A stretch of 64,000 nucleotides of DNA from Gordionus sp. m RMFG-2023 (lineage: Eukaryota; Nematomorpha; Gordioida; Chordodea; Parachordodidae), in NCBI RefSeq assembly GCF_954871325.1, contig NC_088775.1:60489561-60553560 (forward strand), written 5' to 3'. This document shows, piece after piece, positions 46,101 through 56,136 of this stretch; the first letter of the stretch is position 1; each line of letters opens with the position of its first letter. The position numbers and the translations under genes are program-made. A model generated the notes under the pieces. That model worked only from the letters and a program-made list of their open reading frames with translations, was not told where the DNA came from and searched no databases.

Positions 46101-46416
46101 TGTGTTAAGTTAAGTAAAATTAAACCAATTTCCGATTTAAAAAATATATACTCTCCCAAGGTGTATATGAAATTTGATAAATAACACTAATAAAATCAGA
46201 ATGATTTGTTATATTTGTCCTATTAAATATCCTTAAAATAAGCTAAATTTGAATTTGTTGTGTTAAGTTAAGTAAAATTATACCAATTTCCGATTTAAAA
46301 AATATATACTCTCCCAAGGTGTATAGGAAATTTGATAAATAACACTAATAAAATCAGATTGTTATATTTGTCCTATTAAATATCCTTAAAATAAGCTAAA
46401 TTTGAATTTAAAAATT
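46101..46416. repeat. 158-bp tandem duplication near the hAT right end
   Basis: TGTGTTAAGTTAAGTAAAAT starts at 46,101 and 46,259; both copies run through CTCTCCCAAGGTGTATA and TATTTGTCCTATTAAATATC. They are nearly identical except for a few bases and a small deletion. Confidence 0.85.
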
Positions 46417-46526
46417 TAGGCCCAAGCCCTATTGCAAAAATGTCCAACGAACCCAAGCCCGGCCCAGGCCCGCTAGAAAATTTATAATTAGGCCCAAGCC
46501 CGGCCATGAAGGTCTCTAATTTTCAT

Positions 46527-46740
46527 CTTCTTAATCAAGTCAATGTCATGTTTTTGAAAAGTATTACTTAAAATAGTTATATAATTAAGTAATACATTCT
46601 AATGAGAAATAAAATTTGGAATAAGCATTGAATCCAATAATTTTCTTGTTTCTGAGGAAATATTTATTTCAGGCCATTGTGATATTTCAGTAATAGCAAA
46701 TAATTGGCTCTTCTAACTCCTTAAAGGCTGTTACTGCTTG
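46527..46740 (-). pseudogene. Coding-like fragment right of the hAT insertion
   Basis: Minus-strand phrases LLHQAVTAFKELEEPIICY and, in another frame, AITEISQWPEINISSETRKL then LLDSMLIPNFISH, NTFQKHDIDLIKKM. The last frame joins the 36,844-36,990 fragment when the 9.5-kb element and one TSD copy are left out. Probable family: an older hAT-like transposase (weak), or an unknown gene. Confidence 0.45.
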
Positions 46741-46749
46741 ATGTAAGAG

Positions 46750-47930
46750 CAATGATATATATAACTATACATTGGCGATTCATTCATTCAAGGCATTATA
46801 AAAGTGTCCACACATTGTAATCAGCTGTAGCGCCATTTTGTAGTTTGGTTATCAATTATTTGTCAGCAAGAAATAATAATATATAGAAAACAAGTCTACT
46901 ACGATAATTTAGTTTTAAAGGTTTCGATTTATGATATAATATTTTATATTATCTTTTGTTCTTAAATTTTCATAAGATTTTTTTTTATGAAGGTTGACTA
47001 GGTGATTAAATTTAAAAAATGAATCTCAGACTAACCCACCTTTTAATTTTTTAAAATATAGGTTAACCTAATCCTGCATGGACTTATAAATCTTATGTAA
47101 ATGCATGTTAGGATACATGCAATCACTATAATTTATTATTTTATTTAGATAATGGGAGTGTGCTGTGTTCATAATTGTAATAAAACAAATAAAATAGAAT
47201 CTAATACACATATTTCTTATCACAAGTATATATATTATTTTTTATATGCAACATATTTATTACATAAAGTATTAATATGCTACAAACATTAAAAAAATCC
47301 TTATTTAGTAAAAATAAAGTTTTCTCATTTTTATTGCTAGGATAAATAATGCTTCTTCCTCTTGGGTTGATAAGATTTCTATTTTGAAACAAATTTTCAC
47401 TGATCCAATACTATATTACTAATAACTGATCTGATATTTATATTGATTTTTATATACTATCTATCTTTGTATCAATGTCATAAATATATCTTATATTTTA
47501 CTCATTATTATTCACCTATTTTAAATATAGATTTCCATTAAAATCCAAAGAATTATTGGAAAAATGGTTGCAGGCTATAAATAGAAAAAAATTTATGCCT
47601 AATAAATATAGTATTATTTGTGGAAGGCATTTTAAAAATACTTATTTCATTCATACTTTATCCGGAAAGATTTTATTGAAGGAAGATTCAATTCCATCGA
47701 TATTTAGTATATCTAAGCCACTTCATGATATATGTTAACAATATCAATACATAGTTAAAACAATATTTTAAAATATATACTTTTAGATAACGAATGTTTA
47801 TTCAAATAATATACAATTATTTAGTAAAAATATAAAGTTTTCTCATTTTTATTGCTAGAGGACAAATAATTTGAAATCAGCTGTAGCGCCATTTTGTAGC
47901 TTGTACGTTGATCAAATGCCTCAATAATAA
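46750..47930 (+). mobile_element. P-like element relic with THAP gene
   Basis: The left end at 46,750 reads CAATGATATATATAACTATA, then GGCGATTCATTCATTCAAGG and CAGCTGTAGCGCCATTTTG; the same order of words forms the inverted ends of the 332-bp MITE at 22,519. A THAP-domain frame follows at 47,152. The CAGCTGTAGCGCCATTTTGT word recurs at about 47,880 in the same orientation, and a 50-bp phrase (TTTAGTAAAAAT, TTTTCTCATTTTTATTGCTA) occurs near 47,303 and 47,817, so the region is internally rearranged. No inverted right end or transposase core was found. Confidence 0.6.
47152..47738 (+). CDS. THAP zinc-finger protein, probable transposase N-terminus
   Basis: Two exons: 47,152-47,225 (MGVCCVHNCNKTNKIE, with the paired Cys) and 47,531-47,738, joined in frame across a 305-bp GT-AG intron. 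The joined protein is about 93 residues and fits the THAP C2CH module: Cys pair at the N-terminus, then HKFPLKSKELLEKWLQAINR, then IICGRHFKN with the last Cys and His, and DSIPSIF in place of the AVPTIF box. THAP domains bind DNA in animals and form the N-terminus of P-element transposases. The frame stops just after the domain; a GT follows CATGATATAT, so more exons may have existed. The P-like terminus just upstream suggests a transposon origin rather than a host regulator. ATG choice: the first Met, four codons ahead of the Cys pair. Confidence 0.75.
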
Positions 47931-48689
47931 TAATAATTTTTAAAAATATTATATCTAATAAATTGTTAATAATGTTATTATGTAAAATAATCAAATGAAT
48001 CCTAACCTCAACTGATCTTCAATAAAATTATATTGCTATTCTCTAAAATAAAAAAACTCAACATTTAATCTAATAGTAGTACATAATATCATTAAATTAC
48101 TTTCACCCAGAAATTATTCAGAGACATAGATTGCTACAATATCACTGAAACAAAAATCACCAAAATTATACCCATACAAAATATTCCATGCTTCTATTAC
48201 ACCCTCAAATATTCAACCAAATAAGGTCCACTGCCTATATATAATTGCCAAAATAACTTATCACACATTCCTTTGACTCAATCAAGAAAATACTTCTTTC
48301 AATCATAGTTTTAAATTAATTTATTTGATTAATATTATTATAAAAAATAAATTTATTTTTAAACATTCCTCAACCATTTAACCCCCAATTATTTAATAAA
48401 AAATCTAATCTAATTTATTTTATACAATATCAAAATCATTTAATTTTTTTATATATATTTGTTATATTTTCTAAGAAAATTAGTTTTTATAGTTTTATTA
48501 AATTCACTTGATGTTTCGATAAAAATCTTACTATCCACTTATTGTTCATTTATGGAATCCTTATTATTAAATATAATAATATTTTATGATTCATATCTTA
48601 TTAATAAATAAAAATGATGCACCGATATTTATTGTAGTTGCTAGTACTTTTAATTTTAGGTAATATAGTTATTTAGGTTCCATGTCTAT
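47931..48689. other. A+T-rich spacer
   Basis: No gene or clear repeat recognised. Confidence 0.4.
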
Positions 48690-49070
48690 TCAGCGAAACT
48701 TTTATCGCGAAACACTTTTTCGCAAAACTTTTATCGCGAATGTCGTTTATCGCGAATGGATTTTATAGCGAAACTTTTATCGCGAATCCATAATAGCGAA
48801 TACTATTCCGCGAATGCAATATCGCGAAACAAATATCGCGAATTTTTTAAATCGCGAAAATTTTATAGCGAAACCTTTATCGCGAAACCTTTAAAGCGAA
48901 TACATTGCCGCGAAACTTTAATCGCGAATCAATAATCGCGAAAATTTTATAGCGAAGTTATTATCGCGAAACTCAAATCGCGAAACCCAAATCGCGAAGA
49001 CAATGTAGCGACAATTATTTCGCGAAACATATATCGCGAAGATATTATAGAGAATTTAATATCGCGATAA
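48690..49070. repeat. TCGCGAA minisatellite, 14-bp period, about 27 units
   Basis: A CpG-rich core, mostly TCGCGAA with TAGCGAA and CCGCGAA variants, recurs about every 14 bp for 380 bp. Between cores are seven or so A/T-rich bases such as ACTTTTA or ATTTTAT. The core is palindromic (TCGCGA). With a 14-bp step no frame is kept, so it is not a protein repeat. The flanks are ordinary A+T-rich DNA with no inverted ends that I can see. Confidence 0.9.
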
Positions 49071-49424
49071 TTGCTAATAATGACTAATTTATTTTGAATC
49101 ATTTTTTTATAATTATATTATTTGAATAATATTTTTTTAATTCACATAGTTTGTAATTTTCTTTTAACCTTAAAAAATATATATAATGATTAATTAACTT
49201 AGATCTGGTTTATGAAATTTGTTATTGAAATACACTTTTTCGCTATCCTATCCTTTCCTTCAAAGTTCTTATTTTATAATAATCGCGCACAAGGAACTCA
49301 GCTTTATCAATATATTAATCATTGAGTTTATTAGTTAAATCTTGATATTTACTGGCGAAATTGATATCTGGGTAGCATTCCTATTTATTGTATGATGACT
49401 TAATATTTATAAATTTATCAATCA
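49071..49424. other. A+T-rich spacer
   Basis: No gene recognised. Confidence 0.4.
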
Positions 49425-49432
49425 ATTTTGGC

Positions 49433-50061
49433 CAGGGTTAGCAAGTCAGTCAATTAACCAGTCAAATGACTAGATTTTGACGGGTCAATTGAACGGGAGA
49501 ATATTTGACCTGGTCAAATGGTCATATATTCTATAAGATCTGAATATAAAAATATGTTTGAAAAAGAAAAAACGATATAAATACATGTGAAATGTGATCA
49601 CAATGCTTATTGAGTTCCTAATATTAAGGAGAGCATTTTAATCATAGTGAATTTAATGAAGTATGTAATATAATAAAAGAATTAGGCATATAAAGTGGTG
49701 ATCAAAATATTTCAAGTTATATCATAAATTTCAGAAATAAAAGCGGCTTGTTTAATAGAAAATCATGGGGATAGCAGTAACTTCCATAAGAAACAATCAG
49801 ATTTCAATCTCAAGCAGTGGAATTAGCTTTGACCACCATGTCCATTAAGAGAAGTGACATTAATAACAATTCCTAGATCTACTTCTTCTTCAGAAAGAAA
49901 TTGGTCGATTTGTGTCAATAATCTTACTAAAACAGAAATTGATTGAAGATTTAGACAAAAAGAAAATTGATTAAAAAATATTAAAGAAAATGATGATATT
50001 CAATATAAAATAATATTTATTTTATTTTAACTATATTTGACCGGCCAAATGCACAACCGTG
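49433..50061 (+). mobile_element. hAT relic with transposase C-terminus
   Basis: 629 bp. Left end CAGGGTTAGCAAGTCAGTC, right end CCAAATGCACAACCGTG (inverted, diverged). Flanks ATTTTGGC (49,425-49,432) and GTTTTGGC (50,062-50,069) match at 7 of 8. TTTGACCGG/GGTCAAAT words repeat inside both ends. On the plus strand near 49,870-49,960 a remnant reads TSSSERNWSICVNNLTKTEI, the conserved dimerisation block of hAT transposases (SSSERNWS type, different from the SASSER type at 12.8 and 57.4 kb). No other coding part remains. Confidence 0.75.
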
Positions 50062-50069
50062 GTTTTGGC

Positions 50070-50442
50070 AGTCACTATTCTTAAACAGTGTAGATGAATA
50101 AAGTCTACAACATTACTGTTTAGAATATCAATTTTGAATGGCAATTCAATAATAAATTACATATAAGTGAAATAAGGGATTTCCCCAATTTAAAATATTT
50201 ATTAATCTTATTATTTTACCATCTTTATAGATATCTTTTTATCTTTTCTGTTTATTTGGAGGGGGGGGGGAGGCGTGATAAAAATTTTAGTATAATATCT
50301 CGGCATTAATTTCAATTAATTTAAATATAATATTTTGATATGGGTTCTTATTGAATCTTAAATAATTTTAAAATATAATAAAAAAAATAACTACTAACAA
50401 ATAATTAATGCATATTTGATAAATTATAACTATTTAAAAAAA
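50070..50442. other. Spacer with a G run
   Basis: A+T-rich except GGAGGGGGGGGGGAGGCGTG near 50,258-50,277. No gene. Confidence 0.4.
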
Positions 50443-50464
50443 AATATTGCCGAAATTTAAAAAA

Positions 50465-50606
50465 AAATTTTCTCGTCTGGCTGGTGCCATTTCTTTGGTT
50501 ATAAATAAATATTTTCGCCATTCTTTCCTCTTTATTTCGGAGTCTTATAAAATATGTTATCTAAATATTTTCGCCATTCTTTCCTCTTTATTTCGGAGTC
50601 TAATAA
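50465..50606. repeat. Tandem duplication, about 64 bp
   Basis: TAAATATTTTCGCCATTCTT, TCCTCTTTATTTCGGAGTCT occurs twice (about 50,505 and 50,569) with almost no difference. It lies in the 5' part of the MULE relic. Confidence 0.75.
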
Positions 50607-50639
50607 AATATGTTATCAAGCAAAAATAAGGAGATCTTA

Positions 50640-52188
50640 ATCTTTAAAAATTATTTGTTCCGCCTGGATAAAGTAGTCTCAGATACTAATTATTATAGAT
50701 GCATTAATCAGGATATTTTTAAATGTCCCGTACGACTTACAAAAAAAATGGTAAGATAAAAGATAATAAAGAAATACACAATCATCCAGAAAATCCAATC
50801 GAAATGGAAACCAAGAAAATAATCAATTCAATTAAGAATGAAGCTTTGAATAATATATGGAAACTCCAAACTTTATTGTGGCGAAACACGTATCTCAATT
50901 AAGTGATTCCATATCAATGGCACTATCATCACCGAATCTTATGAAACGTATAATTCACCGAACGCGGAGTTCAAACAATTTTGCACCTCCGAATCCTAGC
51001 AGCCTTATTGAGATGGTAATTCCGCATGAATATTCAATTACAGATAAATATGAGGATTTCATACTTCATGATGATGGTCCGGTAAGATTTTCTATAAATT
51101 TTTTGAACAAATATAACTAAATCCTTCATTTTTATTGTGATAAGCTGCCCGATAAGAAACACTTTATTATAGTTGCTTATTTATTTATCATGTGTGTCAG
51201 GTTCCCGACCGTGTTATCATATTTGGAACAAGAAAAAATTTGGACTTCTTAGCTTCATGCGAACATTGGTTTTCTGATGGTGCATTTAAATCGTCGCCAC
51301 CTTTATTTACGCAAATTTATACAATTCATGGGATTAGAAATAATAATGTTTTACCTCTCATATATATATTGACCAATAGAAAGGATATAAAAGAATATTT
51401 ACTATTATAGGTGACAACTTAATATCAACTCCAAAAAAAATTATGACGGATTTTGAAATGATTGGTGTAAAAGCTTTCAATGAAGTGTTTCCCAATTCGC
51501 AACACAAATGTTGCTATTTCCATTTTGGCCAATCCTTTTGGCGAAACATTCAAAAATATCCAGAAATATCGCATAAATATAACAGATGTAGAATTTAATA
51601 TACAACTTAGAATAATGGTTTGTTTGGCGTTTGTGCCACCCTTAAATGTAGTTGAAACATTTGAATTACTAATAAACTCCGAATTTTATTCTAATAATCA
51701 ATTGTTACTTCAGCCTCTAATTGAAACTTTTGAAAAAGCTTATATTGGTAAAACGTTTGGAAGAGGCAGACACCTGCTTTGTTTAATATTGAACTCTGAA
51801 ATTGTTACCAATCAACACTGAACGGGGAAGCGAAAACCAACAACGCGGTTGAAGGGTGGCATAGATGCTTCAGTTCCCTCTTAACAAGTTACCATCCAAA
51901 CATGTGGAAATTTATATCAAGTTATCTATATATCTATTATTTTAAAATGATTTAAAAAGTATAAAGATTTACTAATAAACTATATAATTTTTTCTAGGCT
52001 TAAAAAAACAACAAGGGTTGACAGAGTTAAAAATTGCTCAATATAATTCTGGTGAAACACCCTCTACCCCAAGAAAAAAATATCGAAATCTACATGCGAG
52101 AATAGTAACAATTGTTTCTGACTTCGAAAATCGATCAAGATTAGATTATCTTAAAGGAATCGCTATTAATATAACATTGAATGTTTAA
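50640..52188 (+). pseudogene. FLYWCH-MULE (Mutator-like) transposase
   Basis: Mutator-like transposases of animals often pair a FLYWCH zinc finger with an RNase H-like MULE core. Here NYYRCINQDIFKCPVRLTKK (near 50,690-50,750) and EIHNHPENP (near 50,780) give the C2H2 pattern of FLYWCH. ETPNFIVAKHVSQLSDSISM to IPHEYSITDKYEDFIL (50,857-51,085) is the linker. The core starts with RVIIFGTRKNLDFLAS, then HWFSDGAFKSSPPLFTQIYT (first catalytic Asp, 51,270s), then IMTDFEMIGVKAF and KCCYFHFGQSFWRNIQ (second Asp, 51,440-51,545), then NNAVEGWHRCFSSLLTSYHP (Glu region, 51,840-51,900) and a YLKGIAINITLNV end near 52,185. Parts lie in different frames; gaps at 51,120-51,200 and 51,930-51,998 may be introns, other changes are decay. 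Terminal repeats were not found. Confidence 0.85.
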
Positions 52189-54105
52189 TTTTTTAAATTC
52201 TTATCTACAATAATAAAAATTTTGTTTGTTTTTATATAATAGTCTCAAAATTTTTGTATTTTCATTATTTTTTTGCGACAAAAATATAGGAAGGTCTACT
52301 TTGGTATAAAATTTAGCTAGTTACATAAGACTCATTCATCAAGATACAGATTTTATGAGGGTATTTACAAATTCTTTTACATGTAACACAGTCTTTCTCT
52401 ACCACATCGATCCCACGATTAATATTTCAAAAATAACTACCTTTCGTCATGCATTATTAAATTATTTTAAAATTCATATTCCTAGCCCTTGAGTCATATA
52501 GTTGTTTTCCCCTTACAAATATGATCATTTTTGATGAGCAACATTATTAGAAAAGTACTATTATAGAATAATACTCAAGTATTACACTAAAGGGCAAAGT
52601 TTAAAACGAGGATTACATTTTCCTTTTATTTATTAAAGCATATAAATTTATATCGGGGTGTTTTTGTCTGATGTTTTTTTTCCATGGTTATTTTTAACTA
52701 GTCTTTGTTCAAATCAGTGATTCTTTTAAAATTTTACACTTCAGTTATATATTTAACAAACAAACCTATTGGCTTAGATATGATATGGCAAATGCTCTAC
52801 TTTTTCCTTCACATATTAAATAAATAAAAAAATCATTTTTAAAAAACTTTTTATAATGAAATTTATTATTTAGATATTTATTCTATATGTAAATTAAAAT
52901 TAGATATAAAAAAATATGACCTAAAGGGATCTATTAAAATAAGATAATACTTGCTATACCATTTCCTATTTTAACTTAAGAAAAGGACTGCGGAGAATAT
53001 AATCAGGGGCTTGTATACATATCTATAAATGATCTCAACCCTCTCAAAACTTTTAACCTCCTACCAAATATAAATAATTTTAAAAAAAATAGCTTTCATC
53101 CCTTTCCAATTTTTCAAATAATGATAATTATTTCATAACTAACTATCCCCCCTCTAATTTCAATGATGCGCCTCTAATGAGTTCGCATTAAAAAATTCAA
53201 TTAAAATATATATTAGAAATTTATATCTATGATCGATATACACCGTTGACGTGGCTAAAAAACGGCGCACCTTCGGCCATCGATTAGATTTATCGGCGCA
53301 CAGGTCTTACTATAAATGATGCTATTTGCTGAATATGTCTTAGCGAATTAAGAAAAAAAATGAATCTACATATTTTAAAAAAATAGGTTAACTAAAGACA
53401 AGTGAGTATAAGTATTATATAAATTTAAAAAAATTATTTACTGAAGGGCACTCATTTATAATATTGGTAGGAAGATATTTAACCCTTCTTAGGGGTTTTA
53501 TATTATCCCACACCCTTAGAAATTACAATAACAATAAAACTTTATTTATTATTTTGATCCGGTGTTTGGTTGTTTAATAATTTTGTCAAAACAAATATTT
53601 TTCAAAATTTGGTATATTTTTGATAAGTATTATTTGAGAATCACTGAATTATTTATCATCAAATCAAACTAGAAATTCTTTGGAAAATATATTTTATGAT
53701 TTATTTGATGTCAAAATAATCTTTAACTTGTAAGATATTAAAAATTTAGATTTTAATATTTATTTTTATTGAGTTTAGACGACCTAATGAATAACGAGTC
53801 GAACCGGTATCTATAAAGTGTTCAGGGGCGAAATATAAAAATGTTTTGTCAGGTTCTAAATTTTTGCAATATTTATATCAAATCTAAGCTCTAATTTATC
53901 TATTTATGATAGAACTGTTTAATAAACAACCTAAGAAAGTTGCATCAAAAATAGAATAAAGCTAACGGGAATTAAAAGTTAAAAAAACAGCTTTGAAGAC
54001 GTAGTCTTAAATAATAATATAGAAAGACACGCAAAAAACGTGAATTATTGAGAAAATATACAATACATAACAAAGTATAATAAATATTCACGATTTATCA
54101 ATAAA
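52189..54105. other. A+T-rich spacer
   Basis: No gene recognised. A GC-richer word cluster at 53,240-53,310 (CGTTGACGTGGC, CGGCGCACCTTCGGCC) stands out but has no partner in the window. Confidence 0.35.
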
Positions 54106-55660
54106 AATAAAAGGCATTACTCTTATGGGTTTAAAAAGTCCACAGATTTAATATTTCGTTGGATGTGTATAGCGTTCATAATCACCTCTACTAAGGAAGC
54201 CCTAAAGAAGGATATAAATTTCATCGTTAGTGCTTTAGTAATTTTCTGACCAAAATTTGACCTCTAAATATTTCTTTGGCGTATTACAATTTTTTATAAA
54301 GACGGTTAGCCAAATTAATTACGAAATTCAAATTTACTAATAGAGTACTAAATAATGGCGAAAACCGGATATTTAGTACTACTATAGTTTTTGTTTTGGC
54401 ACGTTGCCAATATTTGTTTTTTTTGTTTTTTCGCAAATAACATTTTATTTTTAAATTCGGCTACAAAGTGTTAAAACACTAACCTCTACTAAGGAAGACC
54501 TAAAGAAGGTTATAAATTTCATCGTTAGTGCTTTCATAATGTTCTGGACAAAATTTGAACTTTAAATATTTCTTTAGCGTATTACGATTTTTTCATATAA
54601 CCAAATTAATTACGGAATTCAAATTTAATAATTAAGCACTAAAAAATGGCGAAAACCGGGTGTTTAGTACTACTATAGTCTTTGTTTTGGCACGTAGCCA
54701 TTATTTGTTTATTTTTGTCAATAACTTTTTATTCTTATATTCGGCTACAAAAGTGATTGGCTTAAATTTTTTCCAGTTTATATTAATTCCTTAATATATA
54801 ATTTTTTAGATATTTTTTTTTTGGTTTATTTTTCCGCAAAACGGGGTGTTATAAAATCGGAGCCTGAAAAATTTCCAGATTATAATAAGTACCACTCTAT
54901 GTTTTGTTTTGGCACGTCACCACTATTTGTTTATTTTTGTTTTTTTGGCCAATAACTATTTATTCTTAAATTCGGCTACAAAAGTGAGTGAAGCACTAAC
55001 CTCTACTAACGAAGCACTAATATTGATATAAGTTTTATTCTTAGTGCTTCCAAAAGTTCGGCCAACTTCACGCCTAAATCGTGACGATAATTTTTATTTA
55101 GCTAATAACTTTTTCCATATGACGGTTAACCAAATTAATTACGGAATTCAAATTTAATAATTAAGCACTAAATAATGGCGAAAACCGGATGTTTAGTATT
55201 ATTCTAAGTTTTGTTTTGGCACGTCGCCAATATTTGTTTATTTTTGTTTTTTTCGCCAATAACTTTTTATTCTTAAATTCGGCTACAAAAGTGAATGAAG
55301 CACTAACTACTAACGAAGCACTAAGAATAATATAAGTTTCATCGTTAATGCTTCTAAAAGTTCGGCCAACTTCACGCCTAAATCGTGACGTCAAGTTTTT
55401 GATTTAGCTAATAACTTTTTTTCCATATGGCGGTTAACTAAATTAATAACGGTATTTAAATACATTAATTAAGCACTAAAATGGCGAAAACCGGATGTTT
55501 AGTACTACTTTATGTTTTGTTTTGGCACGTCGCCAATATTTGTTTATTTTTGTTTTTTTCGCCAATAACTTTTTATTCTTAAATTCGGCTACAAAAGTGA
55601 TTGAAGCACTAACCTCTACTAACGAAGCACTAATATTGATATAAGTTTTATCGTTAGATT
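54106..55660. repeat. Satellite C array, about 5 units
   Basis: Units of roughly 230-310 bp with GTTTTGGCACGTCGCCAATA, CCAATAACTTTTTATTCT, AAATTCGGCTACAAAAGTGA, GAAGCACTAACCTCTACTAA and AATGGCGAAAACCGGATGTT. Junction steps near 54,361, 54,650, 54,890, 55,178 and 55,488. The TTTTGGCA..TGCCAA-like hairpin followed by an ATAACT phrase recalls satellite B in the 18-kb element. The 55,161-55,394 open frame is incidental. Confidence 0.85.
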
Positions 55661-56136
55661 TTTTTTTATATTTGGGTGTAAATACATGTGAAAACCCTAA
55701 AAAATTTTAAAAAATATAGGTTTCTTTGACATTTAATTAATGAGTAGGTTTAGAATCGAAAAATAGTAGAAAATTTGTAAGGCACATATTGCTGACGTTA
55801 TTGATCAAAATCTCTTCATTTTTTTTATACGTATATATTTAGGTGTTAAACATTATCCTAAAAAATATTTTGAAAATATTATGATTTGACCGAATGCCGA
55901 GCTCAAAACCGACCACTTACTAAATATTCGATTGACCAAATTTGATAGTAATATTAACTGGAAAGAGTTCATTTTTAGCTTATATTTATCTATAAATACG
56001 TGTAAATCATTATCAGAAAAAATATTTTAAAAATATCGTGATTTAACAGATAACCGATTTGAAACTGGGCCAAAGACTAAATACTTCATAGCTGGCGTTA
56101 TCCATGGGAAATTTTTTATTTTTGGTTTATACGTGT

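Larger units (their letters stand above)
36991..46518 (-). mobile_element. hAT transposon with BED-finger transposase, hosting a gypsy element
   Basis: Ends TAGAGACCTTCATGGGCC at 36,991 and GGCCATGAAGGTCTCTA at 46,518 are inverted copies. Flanks ATTCTCAT (36,983-36,990) and ATTTTCAT (46,519-46,526) match at 7 of 8, the hAT TSD. Without the nested 5.5-kb gypsy element the transposon is about 4 kb. The right end is long, with GGCCCAAGCCCGGCC words at 46,418-46,510; the left end is short because the 3' part of the transposase gene is lost. The GC-rich ends relate this family to the AGAGACCTGCAG islets elsewhere in the window. Confidence 0.85.

Noticed and set aside
48690-49070. CRISPR-like array
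   Set aside because: Units are 14 bp, spacers are not unique sequences of fixed length, and the setting is eukaryotic.
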